A stretch of 18,788 nt of DNA from Thermodesulfobacteriota bacterium (lineage in GTDB: Bacteria > Desulfobacterota > DSM-4660 > Desulfatiglandales > Desulfatiglandaceae). The notes under the pieces are model-generated. The model ran no database searches. It was not told where the DNA came from and worked only from the letters and a program-made list of their open reading frames with translations. The position numbers and the translations under genes are program-made. Every line of letters begins with the position of its first letter. The first letter of the stretch is position 1. This document shows, one piece after another, positions 1 through 8,237 of the stretch. The stretch lies in NCBI GenBank assembly GCA_028278625.1, contig JANQDY010000101.1, positions 1 to 18,788 on the forward strand, in the 5' to 3' direction.

Positions 1-1432
1 TCTTGATGTCCGAGTGCATGTACCGTACGCGAATGTCCAGCTCCGCGTAGTATTCGGTGAGATCTTCGGCCATGCGCTTGGTGAGGGTGGTCACCAGTAC
101 CCGTTCATTTTTGGCCACCCGCTCCCTGATTTGCGCCAGGAGATCGTCCACCTGGTTCCTGGCGGGCCGCACCTGGATTTCCGGGTCCACCAACCCGGTG
201 GGCCGAATGATCTGCTCCACGATGTGTTCCGTGCGCTCGAGCTCCCAGGGCCCGGGCGTTGCCGAGACGAAAACCACCTGGTTGATACGGGCCACGAATT
301 CTTCGAATTTGAGCGGCCTGTTGTCCAGGGCCGAGGGGAGCCTGAAGCCGTACTGCACAAGGGTTTCCTTGCGTGACCGGTCGCCCCGGAACATGCCGTT
401 CAGTTGGGGGACGGTGATGTGGCTTTCGTCGATGATCAGCAGATAGTCCGCCGGGAAATAGTCCAGCAGGGTGGGCGGCGGCTCTCCCGGGGCCCGGCCC
501 GTCAGATGACGTGAGTAGTTTTCGATCCCGTGGCAGTATCCCAGTTCCGCCATCATTTCAAGGTCAAACCGGGTGCGCTCCTCCAGTCGCTGGGCTTCCA
601 GGAGCTTGTTCTCCTTCCGAAGGTGGGCCAGCCGTTCGGTGAGTTCCAGCTTGATCTGTTCCACGGCGTGGTCGCGAATATCGGCGGTGGTCACATAATG
701 GGTGGCGGGATAAATGGCCACGCGGCTGAGCCTTCCCATGGCTTTGCCGGTGAGAGGATCGATCTCCTGAATGGCTTCCACCTCGTCTCCGAAGAAATGG
801 ACCCGCACGGCCCGGTCCTCCTCGTGGACCGGGTAGATGTCCAGCACATCCCCCCGCACGCGGAAGCGACCCCGGTAGAAATCCATATCACCCCGTTCAT
901 ACTGTATTTCCACCAGTTTCTTGACGGCATCTTCCCTTGAGATGGTATTGCCCGTCTCCAGATAGAGCAGCATGTCGTAATAGGTCTCAGGCGACCCCAG
1001 GCCATAAATGCAGGAAACGCTGGCCACGATGATCACATCATCCCGGTCCAGGAGCGCTCGCGTGGCGGCATGCCGCATTTTGTCGATCTGATCGTTGATG
1101 TGGCTGTCCTTCTGGATGTAGGTATCCGACTGGGGAATATAGGCTTCCGGTTGATAGTAATCGTAATAGCTGACAAAGTAATGGACCGCGTTTTTTGGGA
1201 AAAGACCGTGCAGTTCACCGTAAAGCTGGGCCGCCAGGGTTTTGTTGGGGGCGATGACCAGGGTTGTCTTTCCGGTCTCGGCAATGGTGTGGGCCATGGT
1301 AAAGGTCTTGCCCGACCCGGTCACCCCCAGAAGCACATGGTGCTTGAGCCCCTGGGTAATCCCTTCCACCAGGCTGGTAATGGCATGTGGCTGGTCTCCA
1401 CGTGGAGAGAAGTCGCTCTCTAGCTTAAACAT
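1..1432 (-). CDS. uvrB: UvrABC excinuclease subunit B, 3' end cut off by window edge
   Basis: UvrB is the DNA-damage-verifying helicase-like subunit of nucleotide excision repair, working with UvrA and UvrC in the cytoplasm. Reading back from ATG at 1432 gives an open frame of 477 codons to the left edge; the family is about 660-680 residues, so roughly the last 190 (end of helicase domain 2, UVR motif) lie outside. The start [15 protein letters not shown] is typical. The Walker A motif GVTGSGKT (about residues 36-43) and the DNA-clamping beta-hairpin [12 protein letters not shown] (about 90-101) are present, as are the DESH helicase box and, at the edge, YMHSDIK of helicase motif V. The start overlaps the cysS stop by 8 bases, so translation is probably coupled. 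It is the last visible gene of the selA-to-uvrB operon. Confidence 0.97.
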   Translation of the reverse strand, partial: MFKLESDFSPRGDQPHAITSLVEGITQGLKHHVLLGVTGSGKTFTMAHTIAETGKTTLVIAPNKTLAAQLYGELHGLFPKNAVHYFVSYYDYYQPEAYIPQSDTYIQKDSHINDQIDKMRHAATRALLDRDDVIIVASVSCIYGLGSPETYYDMLLYLETGNTISREDAVKKLVEIQYERGDMDFYRGRFRVRGDVLDIYPVHEEDRAVRVHFFGDEVEAIQEIDPLTGKAMGRLSRVAIYPATHYVTTADIRDHAVEQIKLELTERLAHLRKENKLLEAQRLEERTRFDLEMMAELGYCHGIENYSRHLTGRAPGEPPPTLLDYFPADYLLIIDESHITVPQLNGMFRGDRSRKETLVQYGFRLPSALDNRPLKFEEFVARINQVVFVSATPGPWELERTEHIVEQIIRPTGLVDPEIQVRPARNQVDDLLAQIRERVAKNERVLVTTLTKRMAEDLTEYYAELDIRVRYMHSDIK

Positions 1433-2879
1433 CCAGTCTCCAGGTGGTCCCTTTGGGGCCATCTTCCAAAATGACCCCCATCTCTTTCAACTGGTCACGA
1501 ATGGCATCGGATGTGGCCCAGTCCTTGGCTGCGCGGGCCAAAGTGCGTTTTTCCACGAGAGCGTCGATTTCGTCCGTGTTCACCTGGGTTGAGGGATCGG
1601 CCAGTTGTTCAAAAAAGGCAGCCGGATCCTCCTGGAACAACCCTAGAACACCACCTGCCCAAAGGAGCTCTGATCGGTCCTTTTTGAGGCGTTCAAGGGC
1701 TTCGGCAGGAACCGGTTCATTGCCGTCAGGGTCCATGAGCCGGTTCATTCCCCGCACCTTGTCGAAAATCAGGCCCAGGGCCCCGGCCGTGTTGAGGTCG
1801 TCATCCATCATTTCACTGAATTTCCGGGAGAATTCGCTCGCGGTGCCGGGACCGCCGGCAGATGTCTCTTTTTCCTCCCCATGGGGTTCCAGAAGGTCGC
1901 CCAGCCGCCCTAGGGTCCTGTAAATGCGCACCAGGCCCGATTGAAGCCCCGCCACGTCTTTCCTTGAGAAATCAAGGGGACTGCGGTAGTGCTTGGAGAG
2001 AAGGAACAGCCGGAGCACCTCTGGATGGTAATCTTTTAACGCATCCCGAATGGTCAGGAAATTGCCCAGGGATTTGGACATCTTCTCCGATTCCACAGTG
2101 ACAAAGCCGTTATGGACCCAGTACCGGGCGAACTGACCGTCATTGGCACACATGGATTGGGCCCGTTCGTTTTCGTGATGGGGGAAGAGCAGGTCCCGGC
2201 CGCCACCGTGAATGTCGAAGGTGGGGCCCAGGTGCCGGTTGCTCATCACCGAGCATTCCAGGTGCCAGCCCGGGCGGCCCGGTCCCCAGGGGCTGGGCCA
2301 CTGGGGTTCACCCGGTTTGGCGCTTTTCCATAGCACGAAATCCATGGGGTGTCTCTTTTTGTCGTCAACGGCCACGCGGCTGCCGGCCCGCATGTCTTCC
2401 AGGTTCCGGCCGGAGAGGCTGCCGTAGCCCGGATAGGAATCCACCGAAAAATAGACATCGCCCCCTTCCGTATAGGCGTATCCGCGGTCCATGAGGGTCT
2501 GGGTCATTTGGACCATGTCGTCGATATAGTCGGTGGCCCTGGGCTCCACATCCGCGTTCAAAACGCCCAGCTTTCCCATGTCCTCGTAAAAGGCATTAAT
2601 GAATTCTTCAGCCAGGTCTTTGGGCGATTTTTCAAGGAGTTTGGCCCGTTCAATGATTTTGTCGTCAATATCCGTGAAGTTTCTGACATAGGTCAGGTCG
2701 TACCCTTTGGCCCGAAGATAGCGGGCCAGCACATCAAAGACAATGGTGGAGCGGGCGTGCCCGATGTGGCAGCGGTCGTACACGGTAACGCCGCAGACGT
2801 AAAGCCCAACCCTGCCGTCTTCGAATGGCGTAAAAAGTTCCTTTCTTCGGGTAGATGAATTGTAAAGTTTAAGTGACAC
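1425..2879 (-). CDS. cysS: Cysteinyl-tRNA synthetase
   Basis: Class I aminoacyl-tRNA synthetase that charges tRNA-Cys with cysteine using ATP. The 484-residue length is normal for the family (E. coli 461). The catalytic HIGH motif is at residues 38-41 and KMSKS at 266-270. The zinc site that selects cysteine is complete: C29, C209, H234 and E238 match the known ligands almost position for position. [19 protein letters not shown] is the family hallmark. The start MSLKLYNS lies inside the end of ispF (11-base overlap) and the stop lies inside the start of uvrB, so it is embedded in a translationally coupled run. Function is certain from motifs. Confidence 0.98.
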   Translation of the reverse strand: MSLKLYNSSTRRKELFTPFEDGRVGLYVCGVTVYDRCHIGHARSTIVFDVLARYLRAKGYDLTYVRNFTDIDDKIIERAKLLEKSPKDLAEEFINAFYEDMGKLGVLNADVEPRATDYIDDMVQMTQTLMDRGYAYTEGGDVYFSVDSYPGYGSLSGRNLEDMRAGSRVAVDDKKRHPMDFVLWKSAKPGEPQWPSPWGPGRPGWHLECSVMSNRHLGPTFDIHGGGRDLLFPHHENERAQSMCANDGQFARYWVHNGFVTVESEKMSKSLGNFLTIRDALKDYHPEVLRLFLLSKHYRSPLDFSRKDVAGLQSGLVRIYRTLGRLGDLLEPHGEEKETSAGGPGTASEFSRKFSEMMDDDLNTAGALGLIFDKVRGMNRLMDPDGNEPVPAEALERLKKDRSELLWAGGVLGLFQEDPAAFFEQLADPSTQVNTDEIDALVEKRTLARAAKDWATSDAIRDQLKEMGVILEDGPKGTTWRLDV

Positions 2880-3363
2880 CTTTGATCTCCTTGCGCAGAA
2901 TGGTCACAACGGCGAAGGCTTCCATCCCTTCCCGTTTACCGCAGAACCCGAGGCCTTCACTGGTGGTGGCTTTGATGTTGATCCGGTCCTTCCCGCTTTT
3001 GAGGGCCTTTGACAGATGCTGTTTCATCTCCTCAAGATGCGGGGCAATGCGGGGTGCCTCGGCCACCAGCGTGCAGTCCAGATTGTTCAGTTGATAACCT
3101 TCCCTTTCCATGAGCCCTGCGACGGCTTCAAGCATTCTGAGGCTCGATATGTCCTTGTAAGCCGGATCCGTGTCCGGAAAATGGTGGCCGATGTCTCCAA
3201 GCCCAAGGGCCCCCACCAGTGCGTCCATAACGGCGTGAATCAGCACGTCCGCATCGGAATGCCCTTTCAAACCTCTGGAATGGGGGATTTCCACGCCGCC
3301 AAGGACCAGCCTGCGGCCTTCAACCAGGGCGTGAACGTCGTATCCGAACCCGATCCTAACCAC
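2869..3363 (-). CDS. ispF: 2-C-methyl-D-erythritol 2,4-cyclodiphosphate synthase
   Basis: IspF cyclises CDP-methylerythritol 2-phosphate to methylerythritol cyclodiphosphate, releasing CMP, in the non-mevalonate isoprenoid pathway. At 164 residues it is the usual size for this small trimeric enzyme. The metal ligands D9, H11 and H43 are in place (FGYDVHAL; HSDADVLIHAVMDALVGA), followed by GDIGHHFPDTD and the C-terminal TTSEGLGFCGKREGMEAFA loop. The start is a GTG at 3363 preceded at 7 bases by GGGAGG; an ATG slightly upstream at 3368 is out of frame. It is a stand-alone IspF with no IspD fusion; ispD is not in the window. The 3' end overlaps cysS. Confidence 0.97.
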   Translation of the reverse strand: MVRIGFGYDVHALVEGRRLVLGGVEIPHSRGLKGHSDADVLIHAVMDALVGALGLGDIGHHFPDTDPAYKDISSLRMLEAVAGLMEREGYQLNNLDCTLVAEAPRIAPHLEEMKQHLSKALKSGKDRINIKATTSEGLGFCGKREGMEAFAVVTILRKEIKGVT

Positions 3364-3391
3364 CGCATCCTCCCGGATTTCGCGACAACCC

Positions 3392-3412
3392 GTCAGCCAT
3401 CAGCCACGAGCC
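3392..3412. repeat. Degenerate 7-base tandem repeat between fmdB-like gene and ispF
   Basis: Three consecutive heptads, GTCAGCC ATCAGCC ACGAGCC, fill the short gap immediately after the fmdB-like stop codon. Such (N)NNAGCC heptad runs are, from memory, common in intergenic DNA of deltaproteobacterial genomes; that general statement was not checked here. Confidence 0.5.
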
Positions 3413-3413
3413 A

Positions 3414-3650
3414 TTAATGACAAGTGCTGCAGTTGGTGCTGGAGCAGCCGGCACAGCCGGAGGACCCGGCGGAAGGTGCGCTATAGTCGGCACCCCCGGC
3501 GGAACCGCCTGATTTGTGGTTGCAGGCGGACATCAACCGTTTGATGTCATTCCCTTCACAACTGGGGCAGGGGACGATTTCATCGGTTCGGAACACCAGG
3601 GCTTCGAACTCCTCGTTGCAGTCTTCGCATTTATATTCGTATATGGGCAT
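3414..3650 (-). CDS. FmdB-family zinc-ribbon protein
   Basis: A 78-residue protein starting MPIYEYKCEDC, the signature opening of the FmdB/CxxC-CxxC-SSSS putative regulatory family. A zinc ribbon is formed by C8, C11, C28 and C31. The C-terminal third is low-complexity Gly/Ser/Ala ending in a cysteine cluster (GCAGCSSTNCSTCH) that could bind additional metal. The open frame extends 13 codons further upstream, but those codons overlap the end of the preceding gene; the ATG at 3650, with AAAGGAT about 7 bases before it, gives the canonical family start. It sits 4 bases after the deoxyhypusine-synthase-like gene, so is co-transcribed. Members are often called regulators of formamidase/amidase expression, but the molecular role is essentially unknown. 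Confidence 0.9.
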   Translation of the reverse strand: MPIYEYKCEDCNEEFEALVFRTDEIVPCPSCEGNDIKRLMSACNHKSGGSAGGADYSAPSAGSSGCAGCSSTNCSTCH

Positions 3651-3654
3651 TGTT

Positions 3655-4617
3655 CTATCCTTTTTCCTTTGTTTCTTCGATTCCTTCAATCACCGCCGCA
3701 GCCAGAAGGGGAAACATGATTTCATGATGTCCCACCAGGCTGAACCCCTTTCCGCCGTCCAGTGTGGGGCGATGAACCACATTGGTCATGGGGCGGTATT
3801 GTCGAATGAAATCCATGTTGACGGTTGTGATGTTTTTGACCTCGTGTCCCAGGTTCCTTGCCACACTGAGCGCTTTCAGAAATACTTCCGGAAGAATCAC
3901 CGCCGAACCCAGATTGATGAGCACCCCCTCGTCCAGTTCCGATACCTGACCACAGAAGACGCGAAAATCGAAATGGGAGGTGGCGCCGATATGGGCGCCG
4001 TTGGCAAGGGGATGGAAGTGGATGATGTCCGTTCCCACGGCCACATGAACGGTTGCCGGGATATTCAGTTGCCGGGCCCGGGCCAGCAGGCTGTAATGAT
4101 TGAAGGGGAACGCTTCTTCAAGCAGCATGTTCCCCACCGATTCTCCCAGGCCCTTGCCGGCTCGTGCGCCATTGGTGATGGCCCTGTTGAGGTAGCGGCC
4201 GGTTTCTTCGGCCATGCCGAAGCTGCCGCTGTTGATTTCAGCCGCCACGTCCTCTGATGTTTTTCCGGCCATGGCCAGTTCCGCATCGTGGATGATACAG
4301 GCACCATTCATGGCCAGGGCGCTGATAATGCCCCGCTCCATCAGGTCGATGATGACCGGATTGAGTCCCACCTTGATGGGATGGGCCCCCATGGCCAAAA
4401 GGATCTTTTTTTTCCCGAAAAAGGCATCCAGGACCCGGTCCCGAATGAGCAGCAGATCCCGGGCCGCCAGAATGTCCGGCAGGCCTTTCAGCCAGGCGCC
4501 CATGGAATCGCCCGCGGACCAAGAGTTGGCGAAATGGTGGGTATCCACTTTGCTCTTTCTATCCTTCAGCGAATAAGACCGGACAGTGTCGAATGAGAGG
4601 GGTAATGGTTCAGTCAT
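3655..4617 (-). CDS. Conserved protein resembling deoxyhypusine synthase (function unassigned)
   Basis: A 320-residue soluble protein with no signal peptide. Recognisable stretches include MGAHPIKVGLNPVIIDLMERG (about 76-96), a Gly/Ala-rich NGACIIHDAELAMAG, and NLGSAVILPEVFLKALS near the C-terminus. Together these recall the NAD-binding Rossmann-like fold of deoxyhypusine synthase and a poorly described bacterial relative. Bacteria generally lack eIF5A, so a true hypusine role is unlikely. A related polyamine- or NAD-dependent transferase is possible but not shown. The start ATG at 4617 has no clear Shine-Dalgarno, so an alternative start is conceivable. It lies between gmhA (60-base gap) and the FmdB-like gene (4-base gap) in the same operon. 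The family resemblance is from memory and moderate. Confidence 0.6.
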   Translation of the reverse strand: MTEPLPLSFDTVRSYSLKDRKSKVDTHHFANSWSAGDSMGAWLKGLPDILAARDLLLIRDRVLDAFFGKKKILLAMGAHPIKVGLNPVIIDLMERGIISALAMNGACIIHDAELAMAGKTSEDVAAEINSGSFGMAEETGRYLNRAITNGARAGKGLGESVGNMLLEEAFPFNHYSLLARARQLNIPATVHVAVGTDIIHFHPLANGAHIGATSHFDFRVFCGQVSELDEGVLINLGSAVILPEVFLKALSVARNLGHEVKNITTVNMDFIRQYRPMTNVVHRPTLDGGKGFSLVGHHEIMFPLLAAAVIEGIEETKEKG

Positions 4618-4677
4618 TGGCAGTCATCTATGGTTTATGGCCTGCGGAACGGCAATCGCCCGCCCAGTACTTGCTGG

Positions 4678-5262
4678 CTATTCTTCAAGATGCTTCTGGA
4701 ACAAAATATAATCAACCAGGTGGCAGATCACATGGATCGCCAGAATATGGGCCTCCTGTACCCGGGCCGTGACGCTCGAGGCCGCCAACAGGGGCATGTC
4801 CACCAGTTTGCGCAATTCTCCGCCGTCTTTACCCAGAAGAGCGGCGGTGTAGAGTCCGTGTGTTTTTGCCGCCTTGACGGCGGTCACCACATTTTGGGAA
4901 TTGCCGCTGGTGCTGATGGCCAAAAGCACATCCCCTTCAACGCCCAAGGCTTTTACCTGCTTGGAAAAAACCTCCCGAAAGCTGTAATCGTTTCCGATAC
5001 TGGTAATCACGGAAGTATCCGTTGTCAAAGCCATGGCCGGGAGGGGAGGGCGCTCGAGCTGAAATCGGTTGACGAATTCCGCCGCCATGTGTTGTGCGTC
5101 GGCGGCGCTGCCGCCGTTGCCGCAGATGAGCAGCTTTCGGTCTCCCAAAAATGCCGATGCGATTTTTTCGGAGAAGTTGATGAGCCTGGATGTGTTGGAT
5201 TGAATGAAGGCTTCTATCACGGACTGGGCGTCTGAAACTATTTTCTGAACGATTCCTTCCAT
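4678..5262 (-). CDS. gmhA: Sedoheptulose 7-phosphate isomerase (phosphoheptose isomerase)
   Basis: GmhA converts sedoheptulose 7-phosphate to D-glycero-D-manno-heptose 7-phosphate, the first step towards the ADP-heptose of the lipopolysaccharide inner core. The 194-residue protein is one SIS domain. GNGGSAADAQH spans residues 48-58. The zinc ligands H58, E62, Q169 and H177 keep a constant offset of three from those recalled for the E. coli enzyme, and the phosphate-binding STSGNSQNV is at about 117-125. The start lies 3 bases after the selA stop, so it is probably coupled to selA. Its presence implies a Gram-negative envelope with heptose-containing LPS. DiaA-type SIS paralogs are similar, but the complete zinc site favours GmhA. 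Confidence 0.93.
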   Translation of the reverse strand: MEGIVQKIVSDAQSVIEAFIQSNTSRLINFSEKIASAFLGDRKLLICGNGGSAADAQHMAAEFVNRFQLERPPLPAMALTTDTSVITSIGNDYSFREVFSKQVKALGVEGDVLLAISTSGNSQNVVTAVKAAKTHGLYTAALLGKDGGELRKLVDMPLLAASSVTARVQEAHILAIHVICHLVDYILFQKHLEE

Positions 5263-5265
5263 TTA

Positions 5266-6708
5266 TCAGATCTCTCTTTCATTCCCCGTTTCAAATGGAT
5301 TGAAAGTGGCAAGGTTCCTTAAGGCCTCTGCAACCGTTTGAAAATCACGGTCCTGAATGGTTCGCACATCCAGCATGAGCCGGTCCCTTTCAACCCTGCC
5401 GATGATGGGAGGGTCATTGAGCCGCAAGTGTTCTTCCATTTTGTGGGCGGAAAGTCTCGCGGGAACAAGGCTCAAAAGACAGGTCTTCATTTCTTGAAGG
5501 GGGAGGGCCCCGCCGCCCACTTTCGAGAATCCGTCCACGAGTTCCATGGTGAAATTTTCCGTGCCAATATCCTGAACCTGTCCATACAACCGCTCTGCGC
5601 TCCCCACCAGAGATTCATAGGAACGGCAGATCATCCGGAGGGTGGGAATTTCCCTGACCGCCTTTTGGGGGTCCCGATACAGGCGAAGGGTTTCCTCTAG
5701 GGCCAAAAGGGTCAGTTTGTCGATTCTAAGCGCCCGGTTCAACTGGTTTTTTCGAATGTCCTCCACCAGCTCTTCTTTGCCCAGAATGATGCCCGCCTGA
5801 GGTCCACCCAGGAGCTTGTCGCCTGAGAAGGTAACCACCCCGGCCCCTTCCGCCAGGGCCTCCTGAACCGTGGGCTCCCGGATCATGCCGTAGGTGGAAA
5901 AGTCCAGAAGACAGCCGCTTCCCAGATCCTCCATGACCGGAATGCCGTGTTTATGGCCGAGCTTTGCCAGTTCCCCAAGGAGTACTTCCTCCGTAAACCC
6001 CACGATCTGGAAATTGCTGGTATGCACCTTCAAAAGGAGTGCGGTGTCCGGACCGATGGCTTCTTCATAATCCCTCAGATGGGTTTTGTTGGTGGTGCCC
6101 ACCTCCACCATGGTGGCCCCACTTTTTCTCATGACATCCGGTATGCGAAAGGAGCCGCCGATCTCCACCAACTGGCCCCGTGAGACCACCACCTCTTTTC
6201 CCTTGGCAAGTGTTTCCAGTGAAAGCAGGACAGCGGCCGCATTGTTGTTGACCACCATGCCGGCTTCGGCGCCCGTCAGTTCTTTTAAAAGATACTCCAC
6301 ATGGGTGTAACGGCTACCCCGGCGCCCTTTTTCCAGGGAATACTCCAGGTTGCTGTAAGCGCCCGCAAGGGGCCCGAATTTTGCGAGAACCCCATCGGCC
6401 AGAAGGGATCTCCCCAGGTTGGTGTGCACCACGACACCGGTGGCATTCACCACATTTCTGAGGCTGGGGGAAGAGAGCCGGCTGATTCGCGCCACCACTT
6501 TTGGAACGATCTCATCCACCTGGAGTCCGCCCTCCGACGTAATGACGCCCGTCTGAATGTCCTTACGGAGCGCATCCAGCACTTCATGGATGGCTCTGAT
6601 GACGAGCACTCTCGGCTCAGCGGACAGCGCCTCTTCAATTGCGGGATGCATGAGCAATGCATCCACTTTGGGTATTTTTCTAAACAGCGATTGCCGGTTA
6701 TCTGGCAT
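5266..6708 (-). CDS. selA: L-seryl-tRNA(Sec) selenium transferase
   Basis: SelA is the PLP enzyme that turns Ser-tRNA(Sec) into Sec-tRNA(Sec) using selenophosphate. The protein has 480 residues (E. coli 463). The PLP lysine is K298 in TFSGDKLLGGPQAG; upstream are NATGVVVHTNLGRS, GSRYTHVE and VNNNAAAVLL, all SelA signatures. The N-terminal tRNA-binding helical domain (about residues 1-75) is present. The ATG at 6708 has AAGGAG 11 bases upstream, a rather long spacing. The gene ends TGA directly followed by TAA in frame, a double stop that would guard against readthrough of UGA in a selenocysteine-using cell. It is first in the operon. selB, selC and selD are not in the window, so the Sec pathway must be completed elsewhere. 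Confidence 0.97.
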   Translation of the reverse strand: MPDNRQSLFRKIPKVDALLMHPAIEEALSAEPRVLVIRAIHEVLDALRKDIQTGVITSEGGLQVDEIVPKVVARISRLSSPSLRNVVNATGVVVHTNLGRSLLADGVLAKFGPLAGAYSNLEYSLEKGRRGSRYTHVEYLLKELTGAEAGMVVNNNAAAVLLSLETLAKGKEVVVSRGQLVEIGGSFRIPDVMRKSGATMVEVGTTNKTHLRDYEEAIGPDTALLLKVHTSNFQIVGFTEEVLLGELAKLGHKHGIPVMEDLGSGCLLDFSTYGMIREPTVQEALAEGAGVVTFSGDKLLGGPQAGIILGKEELVEDIRKNQLNRALRIDKLTLLALEETLRLYRDPQKAVREIPTLRMICRSYESLVGSAERLYGQVQDIGTENFTMELVDGFSKVGGGALPLQEMKTCLLSLVPARLSAHKMEEHLRLNDPPIIGRVERDRLMLDVRTIQDRDFQTVAEALRNLATFNPFETGNEREI

Positions 6709-6818
6709 GGGTTATTCAACTCCTTGTATCTGCGGGGGACTGTTTAAGGATCCTGGAAAATCTCCAAAACAGCGGCTTCATTTGCAGATGTGCACAGCGG
6801 AATTCGTCAGCGGGCCTA

Positions 6819-6847
6819 AATATAGGAAAGTTTTTCTTGAGCGTCAA
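6819..6847 (-). promoter_or_regulatory. Sigma-70-type promoter for the selA operon
   Basis: On the minus strand a -35 box TTGACG (6847-6842) is followed after exactly 17 bases by TATATT (6824-6819). Transcription would start near 6812, leaving a leader of about 100 bases before selA. No other good promoter is seen in the 247-base gap for this strand. Confidence 0.65.
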
Positions 6848-6913
6848 ACACTTCTTTTAAGTGCCTTTTATGTCCTTGCGCCAATGGCCGTGAAAATTTG
6901 TATAGAAAACCTC

Positions 6914-6942
6914 TTGCAAAAGATAAAATTGCCTGTTATATT
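6914..6942 (+). promoter_or_regulatory. Promoter of tRNA-His
   Basis: TTGCAA (6914-6919), a 17-base spacer, then TATATT (6937-6942). The predicted start at about 6949 gives a 5' leader of only about 7 bases before the tRNA, typical for a dedicated tRNA promoter. Confidence 0.65.
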
Positions 6943-6955
6943 TCCATCCTTATCT

Positions 6956-7032
6956 GGTGGATGTAGCTCAGTTGGTAGAGCCCTGGGTTGTGGCCTCAGT
7001 GGTCGCGGGTTCAAATCCCGTCATCCACCCCA
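6956..7032 (+). tRNA. tRNA-His (anticodon GTG), CCA encoded
   Basis: A complete cloverleaf can be drawn. The acceptor stem pairs GTGGATG (6957-6963) with CATCCAC (7022-7028). The D stem is GCTC/GAGC, the anticodon stem CTGGG/CTCAG with one G-U pair and anticodon GTG at 6990-6992, and the T arm has loop TTCAAAT. The extra 5' G (6956, G-1) opposite C73 (7029), the identity element unique to tRNA-His, is encoded, and CCA is encoded at 7030-7032. It stands alone between a convincing promoter and terminator and is transcribed divergently from the selA operon. Confidence 0.97.
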
Positions 7033-7047
7033 CGGAAAGCTTAACGA

Positions 7048-7080
7048 AACCGGATATTTAAAGCAATATCCGGTTTTTTT
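7048..7080 (+). terminator. Rho-independent terminator after tRNA-His
   Basis: A perfect 11-base-pair stem (AACCGGATATT at 7048-7058 with AATATCCGGTT at 7065-7075), a 6-base loop and a run of seven T (7074-7080). It begins 16 bases after the CCA. Confidence 0.92.
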
Positions 7081-7097
7081 GTGATCAAATTCCTCAG

Positions 7098-7496
7098 TCA
7101 AAAAATGATCTTCCCTTCAGCGCTGAAATATTTCCGTGTCCGCTTCTTTGAAAAAACAGACACGCAGTAGATATTGAAAATGAAAAACAGAGAACAAAGG
7201 ATTACCTTGAAAATCAGGGTAATCAATCCTTTTGATGGCTCAAGCAGTCCAAGAAAAACACTTACAATACCCCACGCTGAAGTCAGCAATACCACTGGCA
7301 CAACCCATCTTCTCTTTTTGGATATGCCATGAAAAACAGTGAGGCCAATGATGAAGTTTACTAAACCAGGGCCCGCGATCTTTATGCTTTGAAATATGAA
7401 TCCTGCGATTGCAATGGCTGCGAAGAGGAACAGCAAACCCAAATAAACATCCTTTATGAATTCAACACCAGGCGGAAGATCTTGATCCGGATTCAT
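7098..7496 (-). CDS. Small multi-pass membrane protein of unknown function
   Basis: From the preferred ATG at 7496 this is a 132-residue protein beginning MNPDQDLPPGVEFIKD. Four hydrophobic segments are visible: residues about 18-36 (GLLFLFAAIAIAGFIF), 44-56 (short), 66-83 (VVPVVLLTSAWGIVSVFLG) and 93-112 (LITLIFKVILCSLFFIFNIY). Lys/Arg clusters between and after them (SKKRRW, SKKRTRK) suggest inner-membrane insertion. The start is uncertain: 7496 has GGCGG 5 bases upstream, whereas in-frame ATGs at 7511 and 7559 lack a good ribosome site but would add 5 or 21 residues. No catalytic motif or family was recognised. It is oriented towards the tRNA terminator and is alone on its strand here. Confidence 0.65.
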   Translation of the reverse strand: MNPDQDLPPGVEFIKDVYLGLLFLFAAIAIAGFIFQSIKIAGPGLVNFIIGLTVFHGISKKRRWVVPVVLLTSAWGIVSVFLGLLEPSKGLITLIFKVILCSLFFIFNIYCVSVFSKKRTRKYFSAEGKIIF

Positions 7497-7746
7497 GTGG
7501 TCCGCCCCCATTTTTGAACCTAACCTGTAGGCTTTGCGTTCAGTCTTTAACTTTAGCATGCAAAGAGCGTGGGATCAATCATACGTTCAAGGCAAAAGTC
7601 ATATTCCTGAATTGCCCGAAATTGAATTGGTTTTGGTTTCGGACTTAGCACCCATAGGATGAAAAGGAGGAGATCCCCTGTAGGAATATGGTCTCTAATG
7701 TGTTAAAATCATTTTTCTGCAATTGCCTGGAGTGATATAGACGACC

Positions 7747-7980
7747 ATGCAGGTAAGAGAGATATTGGGGATTATCCGTGATACGCAAGTGATTGCGAAA
7801 GGATCATCCGTCAAAATCCGAAAAAGGCTTGAAAAACTCTACGGAAAAGGAAACTGGAAAAAGATGAAAGGTGTGGCCGATGTTCGGCTTTCGGATGGTT
7901 CCGTCAGACGGGCCGAAATACATTGGTTCGAGGCCCACGGTATTGGAAAGAGAAGCATAAAAATAAAACACTATTTATGA
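7747..7980 (+). CDS. Small basic conserved protein of unknown function
   Basis: A 77-residue Lys/Arg-rich protein with no signal peptide or membrane segment. The N-terminal half (residues 1-38) looks helical and basic. The C-terminal half has KMKGVADVRLSDGSVRRAEI and ends in an HWFEAHGIGKRSIKIK-type motif, a pattern I recall from small uncharacterised proteins of cyanobacteria and other bacteria. An in-frame stop 9 bases upstream fixes ATG 7747 as the only reasonable start, although the nearest GGAG is 14 bases away. Its last bases form ATGA with a potential start of the next gene, so the two are almost certainly expressed together. Function unknown; see the paired-gene finding. Confidence 0.7.
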   Translation: MQVREILGIIRDTQVIAKGSSVKIRKRLEKLYGKGNWKKMKGVADVRLSDGSVRRAEIHWFEAHGIGKRSIKIKHYL

Positions 7981-7991
7981 GTGGAGCCGTC

Positions 7992-8237
7992 ATGATAGAT
8001 CATTTTGAAGGAAAGCGGCTGGTTGTTTGTATTGACAATGAAGAAAATGAGGCATCTTTGGAGCGCTGGAAGATTTATGAGGCGTTGCCCGATGAAGAAG
8101 CCGAAGGTCACGACGAAATACGCGTCATTGATGAGGAAGGTGAAGATTATTTGTATCCCGCCGCCTGCTTTTCTCCTGTCTATGTAGATCCGTCCGTAGC
8201 AAAAATGTTCATCACACGAAATCCCGCGGCGAAATAG
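7992..8237 (+). CDS. Small acidic conserved protein, partner of the preceding gene
   Basis: An 81-residue acidic protein. The chosen ATG at 7992 has TGGAG 5 bases upstream; an ATG at 7977 overlapping the previous stop (ATGA) would add five residues and is the alternative. The sequence has a beta-like start (RLVVCIDNEE), a central ASLERWKIYEALPDEEAE, and VIDEEGEDYLYPAACF. This is reminiscent of small conserved proteins of unknown function found next to genes like its neighbour (recollection, not a search). It has no membrane segment or metal site. The opposite charge of the two products suggests they might form a complex. It is not recognisable as any characterised antitoxin. Confidence 0.7.
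   Translation: MIDHFEGKRLVVCIDNEENEASLERWKIYEALPDEEAEGHDEIRVIDEEGEDYLYPAACFSPVYVDPSVAKMFITRNPAAK

Noticed and set aside
3514..4257. 247-codon plus-strand frame
   Set aside because: Antisense to the conserved deoxyhypusine-synthase-like gene and spanning two real genes.
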